Assembly (NCBI GenBank): GCA_030998225.1
Contig: JAPYXD010000754.1
Coordinates: forward strand, 6,944,001 to 7,008,000
DNA length: 64,000 nucleotides
Direction of reading: 5' to 3'
From: Diplolepis rosae
Taxonomy: Eukaryota > Arthropoda > Insecta > Hymenoptera > Diplolepididae
Part shown: one piece after another, positions 23,126 through 35,533 of the stretch
Numbering within the stretch: position 1 is the stretch's first letter
Layout of the letters: every line of letters begins with the position of its first letter
The notes under the pieces: model-generated
What the model was told of the DNA's origin: nothing
Seen by the model: only the letters and a program-made list of their open reading frames with translations
Database searches by the model: none
Made by a program: the position numbers and the translations under genes

Positions 23126-24804
23126 ATAATTACTATCCAATATTAAACTTTATTATACACATAAAGAGTAACGTGATAAATTGTTTTGCTTTGAATAAAA
23201 ACATAAGTTACATACAATTTTGTAAAACATTGAGAAAATGTTTTGAAAATTTTAGACTAATCTCATAAAATGTTCAGTAGCTGAAATTCGAAACGTATCT
23301 TTCATTGAATAAATAGCCTTCAGGAAGACTAACGATTATATCAAGTCGTTCACCTGTGTGACTAGGATAGACATATAGAACCTAAACTGCCGAATGTGAA
23401 TATTTAAGGAGGCGCCAGACACTCTGTTATGACGGCTGGACCAGTCCTCTAAACTCGACATGAAAAAAAAATACCATAAATAGAAGAAGAAGAAGGACAA
23501 GATACGAATGAAATGTTTTTCGAAAGCTCTGAAGTCTAAACTCAGAACTTTATTGATGTCCAAACACTTTTCCTCTATTTATCAGGCCTAACGAAAAATA
23601 TTTAATACGTTAGAATTTCAACACTTTTTTCATCATTTTATTACACAGAGAGAACAGTTTGTTCGAGGCAAACAAATTCTAAAATCTTCTAAAATGTTTT
23701 AATCTTCAACATTCTTGATTAGTTGTTTCGTTACATGTTGGAAATCATGTCTAGTGTTATAATGGCCATCAGTAACAAACTATGAAAGCGTGATCTTTTT
23801 ATATTGGTATGAGGGTCAGGTTGTGGTATTTTTTTTATGAAAGCAAAAAGATAGTAAAAAGGGGCAAACGTTCAAGTCATAAATGGGGGCTCTCTTATTT
23901 TTAGAAATTTTTTTAAAATTAAGCGTTAGAAAAGGCATAAAAAAAATTACTAATAAACATGGAAAATGTTTTCGTTGAAAGAAAAGAACCTGCCTAAACT
24001 ATAAGATCTTTGTATATTTTCCCAATTTAAATTCGAGAAAAAATCCCATATTTATTAATTTTTACATGGATTTATCTAGTGTGAATGTGACAAAAATCAT
24101 GTTTTTAAAAATAATAATAATAATAAAAATAGTATAACAGAATATTTTTTAAACAAAAAATGTATTGTTAACTTCTTAGCCTAAAACTAAATTTAATTTT
24201 AATTTTTAATTTAAATAGAATTTAAATGTACCATATTGGATCATTAGAATTACTTTTAAATGATGCAAAAAATTTTAAAAGGAACGTCAGCAATATAATT
24301 AAGCTGGCTGTATTCAAACTTGAAAAGAGACTAGAAGGACCTAAGCAATTAAATAAGCGAGCTTCGCATTTCTTACAAAAGAAATAAAGTTTTTAAATCG
24401 CTTTTTCACCCTTTCTTAAAGGGAAGGCCTGGTATGGAGGTTAAGGTTGGTGGGAACGCTAATTCTGAAGAAGTTACACAAGTGACACGCCAAAGGAAGA
24501 CAACTGTGCCATGTCCGGAAAAGTATTCTGTGAGAGTGTCATCTGTCTTGATGACTTCTTTTCTTTTCTTTTCTCTTTTTATCCAAAACTCATTCAACCA
24601 TTATACTCATTCGGTGCTTGTTCATACGTCACCTTCCTCTGCCGCCTTCACATTTCAATTTCTTTGAAGTTGCCTAAGATGTTCTATATTTGGCTCATAG
24701 TTAACATTTGTGACAAACCTAGAGTCAATGTGCGCAACAATGATTCTTTGTAAATGATCAGAAATGTAATTAAAAATATCAAATATACAATAAAATCATA
24801 TCTA

Positions 24805-26215
24805 AAAAATCTGCCCGCTTCGCGGGCACATTCTCATTGCGCGCTTCGCTCGCAAGTTTGAGCGCGCCTAGGGCGCGCGATTCGATCGTCGCGCTTCGCG
24901 CTCTATTCTTTCTGGACCTCGCGCTTCGCGCTCGGTCTTGTGCTCTTCGCATACGTTTAAGTTCATTTCTTATAATTTGATACTGAAGCTCAAACCAATT
25001 TAATGGTATTAAAGATGATGTAAATTAGTCATTTTCTCAAATTCACTAAGTTTCTTTTTCAGTTTAAGTGAAACAGGAAATTCAATTTACTTAAGGCTCT
25101 ATCGGCCTTAAGGAACACATTCTCATCATGACACTCGCGCTTCGCGCTCGATTTTCTGTATGCATTTTTGTAACTTTTTAATAGATTACATGATTAAAAT
25201 AATTCATTTTTTTTCCAAATCTCTCAAAAAGGAAAAACAATCGTAGACTTTATTTAAGGAAACGATTTTGCAGAACAACGCTTATTTCGTATCTCACATA
25301 TTTTGGTGAAAAAAATCAAATTTTTTCAATATTAAAAATAAAAAAATTAAAATATACATCCTGTCGAGAAATTTCTCGATAAGAATGTGTAGACCTTATT
25401 TAGCCAAACAATTTTTCATCTCAAAGTTTTTTTTGTATCTCACATATTTTGTCTAAAAAATGAAGTTTTTGAATTTTAATCGTATTTTTTGGAATTGAAA
25501 CGAAAAATATATGTTTTATCAGAAACTGTGTCAGACAAAACTTGTAGATCTTTTTGAAACTAACAACTTTGTATTCTTACGTTTTTTTCTTATTTTACAT
25601 ATTATTGTTAAAAAATTGAATTTTGGATTTTCAATAGTTTTTGTTTTAATTAATAAGAAAAATATGCATCTTATGAAAAAATGTTACAATTCCAATTTGT
25701 AGGTCTTTATTTATTCAATAATATTGTATCATAACGTTTTTGCGTATCTCGTATAATTTAACTGGAAAATGGAATTTTGATATTGACTTTTTTCGAATTT
25801 GAATATGCTGTAGCATTTCTAATTTTGATTTAATCAAAAAATGTTATTAGGATAATTTGTAGAGATTTATGAGCACTATCAAAAAACAGTGTTGAAATTT
25901 TTGATTTTTTCAAAAAATTATTTTCAAAAACACAAAAGTAGTGCTCCATCCCTCAATTTTGATTGGATGTGGCTGGTTAACGAACTTGTCCTTACTTTTT
26001 CGGCTCCGATAAAGTGTACCAAAGCTCAATTCAATCTGATAATTCTATCGAGAGTTATGCCGCACACGACCTACAGACAGACAGACAGACACTTTCGTAA
26101 AAACCCTTTTTTCGGACTCAGGGGGTCTCAAAACGTAAAGATTTGATGAAATTTTCGAGTCATTTTTCACATAAAACCAATACCTTCTCATCCATGATGA
26201 GAATGTAAAAATGAT
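24805..26215 (+). repeat. Unclassified interspersed repeat (copy C) with GC hairpin cluster and AGAC tail
   Basis: This is the longest copy of the repeat at 5780 and 15775. Its left part (24811-24950 and 25132-25152) is a cluster of short GC-rich palindromes such as CGCGCTTCGCGCTC and CGCTTCGCGGGC, in sharp contrast to the AT-rich surroundings. Its right part has ACAGACAGACAGACAGACAC at about 26073-26092, 'tcggactcagggggtctc', and the common terminus 'tcatccatgatgagaatg'. No coding frame and no clear inverted ends. Confidence 0.55.
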
Positions 26216-27104
26216 TAAAAAAGGATCACTACATTTCTTTTATTCAATTAAATATTCAGTGAAAATTTCCACCTATGATTAATTTAAATACAAATTTACA
26301 TATCTAAATTACATCTTGAATCTCCATGTTGAAAATTGGTTCGAAAATCGCAGACCGGTTTAGTATACTCAGAAATGGGTTCTCCATTTGGAATGTTTCC
26401 TTCGGAATTTCACTCGCGGTTCAAAAGGAAGTATCATTCCTAATAAAGTCAATCGAGGTTACTTACAGGTTTCTTGAAAGCTTGAAAAGCAATAAAAATG
26501 GTATTGAGACCATGAAAGTAAAAACCATCAGGACACTCAGAGAATTGCCAATTTTATGCTAAAATATTCTCAAAGTTTAACATAAGAAACAAAGAGAAAT
26601 GGACTTTTATATTTTGTAATAATTGTCACTAAATTAATTTAAAATATATGAATCATATTATTGAATAAATTCTTACTGATGTTCATGACTAATAATTTAA
26701 CGAAAGTTATTTCGAAATTAATGTTTATGCTTATTTTAATACAAATACTATTTTAAGTCGTTAGGTTCTTTTCCAGTTTTTACGTTTATTTTTAAACTTT
26801 ATTAGAATAATAACTGTTCTTTTTGTTAAATAATAAACTTATCGGAAGATTTAATTCATTTTGAGATTGATTTTACTGCTTGGCATTCCTAACACAGCGC
26901 ACCATCAAGTTCTCTATGGATACAGGATTGTCACTTCTGGTTTTCTCTCTATTCAGTGATGATAATTTTTCGTTTTCTTTATAAATAGGCATATTTTGAA
27001 TCATATTTATTAAATTTATACTACATGAAAAAAAGGTTTACCTAAACCCAACTTGAAGTCAGAAGGAGTTAACATGAGAAAGATAAAAATAATATATAAT
27101 AATA

Positions 27105-27235
27105 TTTAAGGAATTTGAAAATCTTTCAGTGGAAAAAAAAGACGCTTTCGACTGTGCTGGGATTCGAGCCCAGGTCTTTCGATTGCTGGTCGACTGCTCT
27201 AACCACTGAAAAATTTCAAACTCACCTAATTAATT
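27105..27235 (-). repeat. tRNA-derived SINE
   Basis: The minus strand has the GCAGTCGACCAGCAATCG head, the box-B-like GGGCTCGAATCCCAG, then GTCGAAAGCGTC and the tail through GAAAGATTTTCAAATTCC. The 5' extension seen at 33945 is missing, so the copy is shortened. Confidence 0.7.
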
Positions 27236-27575
27236 TGAAATATATAATAATATTCAATGAAACAATAATGATTAATTTTGGTTCAATAGTCATTCTAAAA
27301 ATTGAATAATATATACAAACATTTAATATAGTAAAATATCTACTTTTAAACGAGAACCAATTATTCAACAGTATATTCTTTAATTCTTGAGAATGTTTCG
27401 GTATACCGTGCTAGTAAAAATTAGCTAAAAGCTTGAAGTTTGAGATGGAACTTTTCAGAAAAATAATTTTAGTTCAGTCTTATTGGATGTTATCTATTCC
27501 AAAAAATACTTGAAACAAAAGTTCCCATCAAAAAAGTCACAAGTGTCCTTTTTTGTATGAAAATGATAAACAATA

Positions 27576-27873
27576 TGTTGGTTTATTTCATAGAATATGA
27601 GTGTAATCAAAAAGGTAATCTTTTATATTCAGAGAACGATATGTGTGGCCGTATGACGGCATTTGTTTATATGATTCTGGAGCAGGAATCAATAGGCCTA
27701 ATGTCTGTGTCGCTAAGTGTGCTGGAATGGATGAGAGTTTTTTTTTTTAGTTTAGTTCAGATTAGAACCTAATACAAGAAAGACGTGCCTTCCGAAGTGC
27801 TTATTGAATAAAGAAAAGCACAACTTGTAAAATTAATATCTTTAGTTTCATTTCCTTTGCCCAATTTCCAATA
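27576..27873 (+). repeat. 5' LTR of copia element
   Basis: Starts TGTTGG and ends CCAATA. It contains AATAAA at 27807-27812 as a probable polyadenylation signal. A 298-bp length is usual for copia LTRs. Confidence 0.95.
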
Positions 27874-27887
27874 GGTTATGGGCCCAG
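27874..27887 (+). promoter_or_regulatory. Copia primer-binding site
   Basis: GGTTATGGGCCCAG lies directly after the 5' LTR. It is complementary to the anticodon stem-loop region (CAU anticodon) of insect initiator Met tRNA, the internal-fragment priming known for Drosophila copia. Confidence 0.85.
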
Positions 27888-27973
27888 GATACGTGTTACA
27901 GTACTTGTGTTTTAAGTGTAATCTGAAAAACCTGTTAAACTGTTTCTAAGTTAAATTTAAAAAAACAAAAACA

Positions 27974-30900
27974 ATGGAGAATTTAAAAGTAAAAAGAAAC
28001 ATTAAAGCTTTTGACGGCGAGAGGTACAGTGTATGGAAATTTAGATAACGTGCTTTGTTAAGTGAACTTGATGTTCTTAAAGTACTAGATGATGAAAAAT
28101 TGGATAAAAAAAGTGATGAGTGGAAGAAAGCGGATAAAGTGGCTAAAAGTGTTATTATTGAATATCTATCTGACTCTTTCCTTGGATTTGTGAAGGTAGA
28201 AAGCAGTGCAAAAGAAATTATTCAGAGTTTAGATGCAATTTATGAACGCAAAAGTCTCGCCACTCAGTTGGCTCTTCGAAAGAAATTACTAGGACTGAAA
28301 TTACATGGAGACATACAGTTAATAAAGCATTTTCAAACTTTCGACGATTTAATGACCGAATTACTAAGTGCGGGTGCAAAATTAGAAGAAACTGATAAAG
28401 TTTCACATTTGCTGTTGACGCTTCCATCAACCTATGATGGTGTGATAACTGCAATAGAAACCTTATCAGAAGATAATTTAACTCTTGCTTTCGTCAAAAC
28501 CAGACTTTTGGATCATGAAGTTAAAATTCAGAGTGAAAGTAAAGACACTAGTGCAAAAGTGCTACATGCCGAAAGTGTAAATGTTGAAACATCGAAGTCT
28601 CATAAATTTCAACAAAAAGGACAGTTTAAAAGACGATTTCCTAAAAGTAAATTTAAGAAGAATTCAAACTTGAAATGTCACTATTGTGGTAGAAAAGGAC
28701 ACATAAAGAAGGATTGTTACTACTATAAAAGAACACAACAAGATGAGAGACAAAGAACAGTTCAAGCTGTTGAAATAACCCAACCATCGACATCGAATGC
28801 TGCTAATACTTCCAGTTTTGCCTTCATGACTGGAAATTATCAATTTGAAAATGGAGACAAGGAAATATTTATTCTGGATTCGGGAGCATCTGATCACCTT
28901 ATCAACAATGAAGAATTATTCAGCAACTTCATTGAGTTGCAGCCTCCAATAAAAATTTCCGTTGCTAAGAATGGTACTTTTATAAATGCAACGAAAAAGG
29001 GTACCATCAATGTTATAAGCAACAAGGGCATCAAGGGCGTTTTCAAGGATGTTCTTTACAGTCCGGAGGTTCCCCACAATTTACTCTCTGTTCGAAAAAT
29101 GCAACAGAGAGGGATGACAATCACCTTCGATCAAAAGGGAGTTGAAATAAGAAAAGGTGGTAAGATTATAAATAATGGTAAGTCTCTGAATAATTTAACA
29201 GTTATTGATTTTAAAATTATGAAATATAATTCAAATTCTACTATTCAAATACTAAGCACTGAAAGAGATAATTATAATTTGTGGCATCAACGTTTGGGCC
29301 ACATTGGAAAAAGTAAATTTCTAGAGTTGAAAAATAAACAGATGATCAATGATTTGGGTCAAATTGAAAAAGTTACACCTAATGATAATTTATGCGAACC
29401 GTGTATAAATGGTAAGCAGGCTCGATTACCTTTTGAAAAGGTTAAAGATAAAAGATATGTGAGAAGACCACTTTTTATTGTTCATTCTGATGTCTGTGGT
29501 CCAATCACTCCTACAACCATCGATAATAAAAATTATTTTGTGTTATTTGTCGATGAGTTTACTCATTATTGTGTTTCATATCTAATTACATATAAATCAG
29601 ATGTCTTTTCAATTTTTAAAGATTTTATTGCCAAGAGTGAAGCTCATTTTAATTTAAAAGTTGTTAATTTATATTGTGATAATGGAAGGGAATATTTGTC
29701 GAATGAGATGAAAGATTATTGTGTGCAGAAAGGTATAAGCTATCATTTGACAGTTCCACGAACCCCTCAGTTAAATGGTGTATCAGAGCGAATGGTAAGA
29801 ACGATAACAGAAAAGGCTCGTGCAATGATTTCTGGTGCTAGTTTAGAAAAACATTTTTGGGGTGAAGCGATTCTTACTGCTACTTATTTAATCAACTTAA
29901 CGCCAACTAAAGCCTTGAATATAAATAAAACACCATATGAATTGTGGCATAGTAAAAAGCCTCAAATAAAATACTTAAAAGTTTTTGGTTCTACTGTTTA
30001 CGTTCATAATAAAACTAGAAAAACGAAATTTGAAGAAAAGTCTTGGAAAGGTATTCTAGTGGGGTATGAACCGAATGGTTATAAAGTGTGGGATGTGGAA
30101 ACTGAAAAATTTGTTGTCGTTCGTGATGTTATTTTTGATGAGACAAATTTCTTAGAATCTAGACAGAAGATTAATTCTAAAGGGGTTAATTCTGAAAACT
30201 CCCGTAATAAAACTGGTGGATCTAACCTTGTTGTACCTGAGGTAAGGTTAAAATCAGTAGAAATGGAGTCTCATAAATCTGATGATAATAAATCAGATAT
30301 GTCAAAGGAAAGGCATGAAACGATACCAAATAAGATAGCGAAATTAGATCAAAAATCTAATAAATCTGTAATTAAAACAGATATGCACACGGAGTCTTTA
30401 TCTCAAGTAAATGAAAATAATGAAAACAAATTTTCCGAACCCAGAAGGAGTGATAGGATCAAGCATCAACCTTGTAAATCTTATAATGAAGAAAACACAC
30501 TATATGATTATCTCTTGTGCGCTCAATCAATAGTTTATAAAATTCCTACATCTTATAATGAAATTAAAGATAGTGAAAATAGAATTCAATGGGAGAAAGC
30601 TATTAAAGATGAAATTAATTCATTATTATTTAATAAAACTTGGACCTTAGTATCAATGCCTAAAAATAGAAACATAGTCGATTGTAAATGGGTATTTACT
30701 GTTAAAAATGATGAATTTGGAAACCCATTGAAATTTAAAGCTCGAGTTGTTGCCCGTGGCTTTAGTCAAGTGTATTTGACTGATTATAATGAAACTTTTG
30801 CGCCGGTCGCTAGAATTCCAAGTTTTAGATTTATAATAGCTTTTTCAAATCAATTCAATTTGTTAGTTCATCATATGGATGTAAAAACTGCTTTTCTAAA

Positions 30901-32080
30901 TGGAATATTAAAAGAGGAAATTTATATGAGGGTTCCTGAGGGAGTTGAATGCAAAGCTAATCAAGTTTGTAAATTGAATAAAGCAATATATGGATTAAAA
31001 CAAGCAGCAAGGTGTTGGTTTGAAATGTTTGAAAAAGTACTCTTTGAAAAAGGCTTTAGAAATTCTGCTGTTGACCGGTGTATTTACATTTTGGATAGAG
31101 GGCATGTATCTAAAAATATCTATGTTGTACTTTATGTAGATGATCTTGTAATTGCCACAGCTAATTTTGAAACAATGAATAGATTTAAAAATTATTTAAT
31201 GGAGAAATTTTTCATGACAGATTTAAAAGATATCAAACTGTTTTTGGGAATTAGAGTTCTAAGAAGTGAAAATAAAATAACCTTGGATCAGAGTGCATAT
31301 ATAAAAACAATTTTAGATAAATTTAATATGTCTGATTGTAAAGCTGTTAGTACACCTCTTGAAAATAAATTAAACTATAGAGTTCTAAATTCTGATGAGA
31401 AATTTGACGCTCCTTGTCGAAATCTTATCGGATGTTTAATGTACGTGATGTTATGTACGCGACCTGATCTAAGCGTAGCTGTTAATATTCTAAGTAGATA
31501 TTTGACTAAAAATAATAAAGAGTTATGGCAATGTCTAAAAAGGGTACTTAGATATCTCAAAGGTTCAATAGATATTAAGTTGAATTATATGCGTGGCAAT
31601 TATAATGACCTTCTGATTGGTTATGTTGATTCTGATTGGGGTGGAAATGACGAAAAAGATAGAAAAAGTACAACGGGTTTTTTGTTTAAGTTATTCGAGC
31701 AATGTACAATATGCTGGAGTACAAAAAGACAGTTATCAGTAGCAGCCTCGTCTACTGAAGCCGAATATATGGCTCTTTTTGAAGCTGTCAGAGAAGCAAT
31801 GTGGCTTAAAGCTTTAGCAACTAGTATAAATGTTAATATTGAAAAGCCAATAATAATTTATGAGGACAATAATGGTTGTATAAGCATTGCAAATAATCCG
31901 ACCTGTCATAAAAGGTCAAAGCATATTGATATTAAGTATCATTTTTCTAGGGAACAAGTTGAAAAGAATATAATTAAATTAAATTATATCTCTACAGGTA
32001 ATCAACTGGCAGATATCCTAACTAAACCACTGTCAGCAGTCAAATTCCTAGAATTTAGAGCTGGAATGGGTCTGAAGTAA
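27974..32080 (+). CDS. Copia Gag-Pol polyprotein, one in-frame stop near the N-terminus
   Basis: Likely start is ATG 27974. Codon 25 is TAA (28046-28048), and from the next ATG (28055) the frame is open for 1341 codons to TAA 32078-32080. Residues below count from 28055. Gag spans about 1-205. A CCHC zinc knuckle has C208, C211, H216 and C221. The aspartic protease has D275-S-G-A. The pre-integrase zinc-binding motif has H411, H416, C447 and C450. The integrase has D479, D542 and E578, with exactly 35 residues between the last two. The copia-type reverse transcriptase has YVDD at 1027-1030. RNase H has its first Asp in YVDSDW at D1192, then SSTEAEY and an HKRSKHID motif. All catalytic residues I checked are present. 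The enzyme part is apparently intact; only the Gag start is broken, unless translation begins at 28055. Length and order are normal for copia. Confidence 0.95.
28046..28048 (+). other. Premature stop codon in copia Gag
   Basis: TAA interrupts the frame 24 codons after the probable Gag start. The coding sequence on both sides is continuous in the same frame, which points to a single base change. Confidence 0.8.
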
Positions 32081-32387
32081 AAATAAAAAAAAAAATAAAA
32101 ATAAAAAAAAAAAAAATAAATAAAAATTACTGCGATTGTAATGTTTGTATACATTGTAAATAGATTTTTATAAACTCTATGATATTGATAGTGGTCTGAT
32201 TGGGTTTTTTCTGGGTTTCCCCAATCCTTCGCAATGAATGTTGGGCCACATGTATGTTCCCAGGAAGCACTAGGAAGGTGCGTCTTCTCTTACTTGATTC
32301 TTATAATAAATATAATATAGGAAAAGGCATTGTATTGTTAAGATGTCATTTACTGATTTTTTAGTTTTATATAATAGATTAATTTTT

Positions 32388-32396
32388 GAGGAGGCG
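32388..32396 (+). other. Copia polypurine tract
   Basis: GAGGAGGCG lies immediately before the 3' LTR, in the usual place for second-strand priming. Confidence 0.75.
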
Positions 32397-32695
32397 TGTT
32401 GGTTTATTTCATAGAATATGAGTGTAATCAAAAAGGTAATCTTTTATATTCAGAGAACGATATGTGTGGCCGTATGACGGCATTTGTTTATATGATTCTG
32501 GAGCAGGAATCAATAGGCCTAATGTCTGTGTCGCTAAGTGTGCTGGAATGGATGAGAGTTTTTTTTTTTTAGTTTAGTTCAGATTAGAACCTAATACAAG
32601 AAAGACGTGCCTTCCGAAGTGCTTATTGAATAAAGAAAAGCACAACTTGTAAAATTAATATCTTTAGTTTCATTTCCTTTGCCCAATTTCCAATA
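32397..32695 (+). repeat. 3' LTR of copia element
   Basis: Same sequence as the 5' LTR with a 12-T instead of an 11-T run. It is followed by the CAATA duplication. Confidence 0.95.
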
Positions 32696-32735
32696 CAATA
32701 AAATATTGTTGAAGTCGAAAATTAATTTAAACTTA

Positions 32736-33000
32736 CACTCAGAAAAAGATTACGTTGAATCAACAGAATTTTTCTCGGTTGAAACGTAGTATTTTGTTAT
32801 TATACTAACAACAAAATGTTTCGTTGATCCAATAAAATTCTTTCGATAGTCAAATTTGGTTGATCTATCTAAATCTTTCAACAACTTTCATTAAATTTCA
32901 AGTCTTTATCAAATTCAACCAAAAGATTAGGTAAAGAAAATAAAATACTTTGTGAATTCAACAAAGCAATTTTGTTCGATGAACAACATTTTTTTTCATA
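32736..33000. mobile_element. CAAC/GTTG-rich MITE, degenerate right end
   Basis: TA|CACTCAGAAAAAGATTACG at the left, then caaca/tgttg motifs in both orientations, ending near aacatttttttt. It lies about 35 bp downstream of the copia element. Confidence 0.45.
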
Positions 33001-33169
33001 GTTCAATTCAAGTATAAATTCATAAAGTTTGCATAAATTGTTAAATAAGTTGGAAAAGTCGTAAGGCAATCGGTATTTAAAGTAATTGTGTTTAAGATCA
33101 CTTTACTTAACCGTTAAAAAAGAAACTGACGAGGAGCTAATAATACTCGCAACTATTTTCACTGTTTTA

Positions 33170-33660
33170 TAGTAACTGTACAATTACTGTTTCTTTGGCA
33201 ATCGCTATTACACGATGAACTATACTGCTACTGATACTGGGTTTCAGTTTTTCTGTTGCGTCGCATTTGATGAAGGGGCACAAGACAAGCGGTCTTCGGA
33301 AAGGGAAAGGAGCGACAGAATTTATTGCGTAGATATCTATTACTTCGATCTCGAGTAGAATTTTTCGTTACTTCAAGCGGTAAACAGCTGCAACAGGGCA
33401 AAAAATCTCGCGCGAACCAATTACAGTGCCGACCTTAGATGGTTTGTGCCAACTGCGGAAAGTAACCATATAAGGAGAGAGGAAAGGGTTTTGAGTCCGT
33501 TTCCTGGAAAATCGGTCAGCGCATTGCCTGCTTCTTTTGATTCCTTGATCATCAACCGGTTCCATCGATGTCTTGGCAAATCCTTTTGGCAAAAAGATAT
33601 TATCCCAGTTTATCTTGCAAAAGGAACGCATCAGCTAGCGCATACATATTGAGAAGTTTA
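33170..33660. other. GC-richer patch, possible regulatory or untranslated sequence
   Basis: Base composition rises clearly above the surroundings. Overlapping open frames on both strands (68 codons + at 33446, 87 codons - at 33368) show no recognisable protein motif. It could be a promoter or noncoding exon for the downstream split gene, but I cannot show this. Confidence 0.25.
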
Positions 33661-33944
33661 TTTCAAAACAGATGCGACGATACCTAGTTTTACATAAATT
33701 GTTACACGTTTCGGGTTTTTCGTTTCAGGAGTCGCATGGCAGATGTCTATTAGCTATATATATAACACTGATGAAATTAGATAGAAAATTATGGATATTG
33801 CAAATAAACATTATGACCAAAGTATTTGTTAATAACATATTTTCTCAAAATTTTATTTTTTAACATTTTTCAAATTAGATGCTTGAGTTCAGGTGTCCTC
33901 GTAAACAAATTTAAACTTATATCGCAATAATACAATTTAAATTT

Positions 33945-34135
33945 AAAGAATTTGAAATCCTTCCGTAGAAAAAGAGACGCTTTCGACAGTGCCGGGATTC
34001 GAACTCGAGTCTTTCGATTGCCGGTCGACTGCTCTAACCAATTGAACTACACAGGCGTCTGACACCCCCTTCTCCACAGGAAGACCTGTTTATATCGCCT
34101 AACGGCATTGCCTTACAACTGTAATAATTTTAAAT
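33945..34135 (-). repeat. tRNA-derived SINE, longest copy
   Basis: Minus-strand order: a 5' extension (GTAAGGCAATGCCGTTAGGC ... CTTCCTGTGGAGAAGG), then TAGTTCAATTGGTTAGAGCA (box-A-like) and CGACCGGCAATCG. Box-B-like GAGTTCGAATCCCGG follows, then GTCGAAAGCGTCTC and an A/T-rich tail. This copy defines the full family structure. The head resembles a tRNA with D-arm and T-arm but lacks a proper acceptor stem. Confidence 0.8.
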
Positions 34136-34879
34136 TAGATGGCTGAATTAAAAAAAAAAAATGTCTCCATTTAGTAACTAAATAGCTACATATTAATTGT
34201 CATACTTTTATTTTGTATCGTTTTATTGTATTTTTTATTTCCATTTCATCCCGAGAAATGTATTAGTCATCAAGCAAAAAAAACTCTCTCACTTTCAACA
34301 TGACTAGTTTACTTTTTTTTTTAAATTATTCATTCTTCTATTAAGGAACAAATAATATAGAAATTGAATTAATTATTTTTAATTCTGAAATATATGGACA
34401 GACAATCAGAAAAATTTTTATTTATCCGATCATTTTTCCAGTTTAAAAAAATTTTTGATTTCGGGAGAGTCGGACAGTATCGGCCACTTAAGCTTTTTTA
34501 TCAGTAAATAAATTATTATGTAAATATTATTAATTCATTCAAAATCTGTCTAGAGCCACCGGACTAACATTTGTTGAAATAAAATCTATCTAAGAAAAGA
34601 AGTGAAATTATTAAACAAAAATTACACTTCACATAGCTCGAACAGTATAAATATATAATTATTATCATCTGGTTTAAACTTTTAATAGACTATTTTATTC
34701 ATAAAAAAGCACGATAAAATAATATTTTCTGGTAGTGTTGTATATTACCGGAAAATTTCAATATGTTGCCCAATCGACAGAAGGTGTAAAAGAGTCTTGT
34801 AAACATACTTCTACAATTCATTTTTGTTTCAGAATCAATTTTAAATTTTGAATCAGGTTCAGTTTATACGATTTTGAAA

Positions 34880-35533
34880 ATAGACCTTTTTCCTGAATGG
34901 CGATTGTGCGCATGTGCCGGAGTTTTACATCATTTCCAGATTTTTCGTCAAGCTTTGTACAGAAAAAGATGTTCAAAGTTATAAATTAATATATAAAGCA
35001 AAGAAGTAATGTAAATGGAGAAGAATAAGAATATTTAAGGCATTTTTTGGAATTGGGATGAAAAGCCTTGCGAAAAATCACGAAATGTTGATGACTGGGG
35101 TTAAGTTGGCTCCTCGATGATAATAGAAGTTCTATCACATCAGAAAAATCAATAAAGTTAACCAGATCCTATACAATTTAAACCTGAAGAAAGAACTGAA
35201 AAAGTTTGTAACGTTTGGCTCGGAATTTGTAGGTTATGTTTTCTGTATATTGATTTATATCATTTGCGTTCTCGTCAGACCGTTGTATAATTTAGTAACA
35301 AATATGTTACTTTTTATAAACTGGTAACAAGTTTTTAGTAATAAAATAAAATTGTCTCTTTATAATTAAAAACGAATGTTACTGCTGCACAAACGAAAAC
35401 AACATCGCTTTGTTGCACCTTTTCGTGATTTTTCTCAAAGCTTTTTTTTCTATACAAAGCTTGACGAAAAATCTGGAAATGATGTAAAATTTCGGCACAT
35501 GCGCACCAGCGTTTTTCAGGATAAGAGGTCTAT
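34880..35533. mobile_element. TIR element with ~95-bp inverted ends, just upstream of exon 35657
   Basis: ATAGACCTTTTTCCTGAATG at the left is mirrored at the right, and the two arms agree over about 95 bases (roughly 85 percent). They share 'gcgcatgtgccg', 'catcatttccagatttttcg' and 'tcaagctttgta'. No coding sequence. Its right end lies only about 120 bp before the ATG of the exon at 35657, so it may contribute promoter or 5' untranslated sequence. Confidence 0.7.

Larger units (their letters stand above)
27576..32695 (+). mobile_element. Full-length Ty1/copia LTR retrotransposon, 5.1 kb
   Basis: LTRs at 27576-27873 and 32397-32695 are identical apart from one extra T in a T-run. The 5-bp duplication CAATA lies on both sides (27571-27575 and 32696-32700). 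The primer-binding site is at 27874-27887 and the purine-rich tract at 32388-32396. One long gag-pol frame fills the interior with the order Gag, protease, integrase, reverse transcriptase, RNase H; integrase before RT is the copia hallmark. LTR near-identity implies a recent insertion. A single internal stop near the Gag start is the only lesion I see. Confidence 0.97.

Noticed and set aside
24811..24950. CRISPR-like or CpG-island array
   Set aside because: Repeats are short palindromes of unequal spacing in a eukaryotic dispersed repeat, with no regular spacers.
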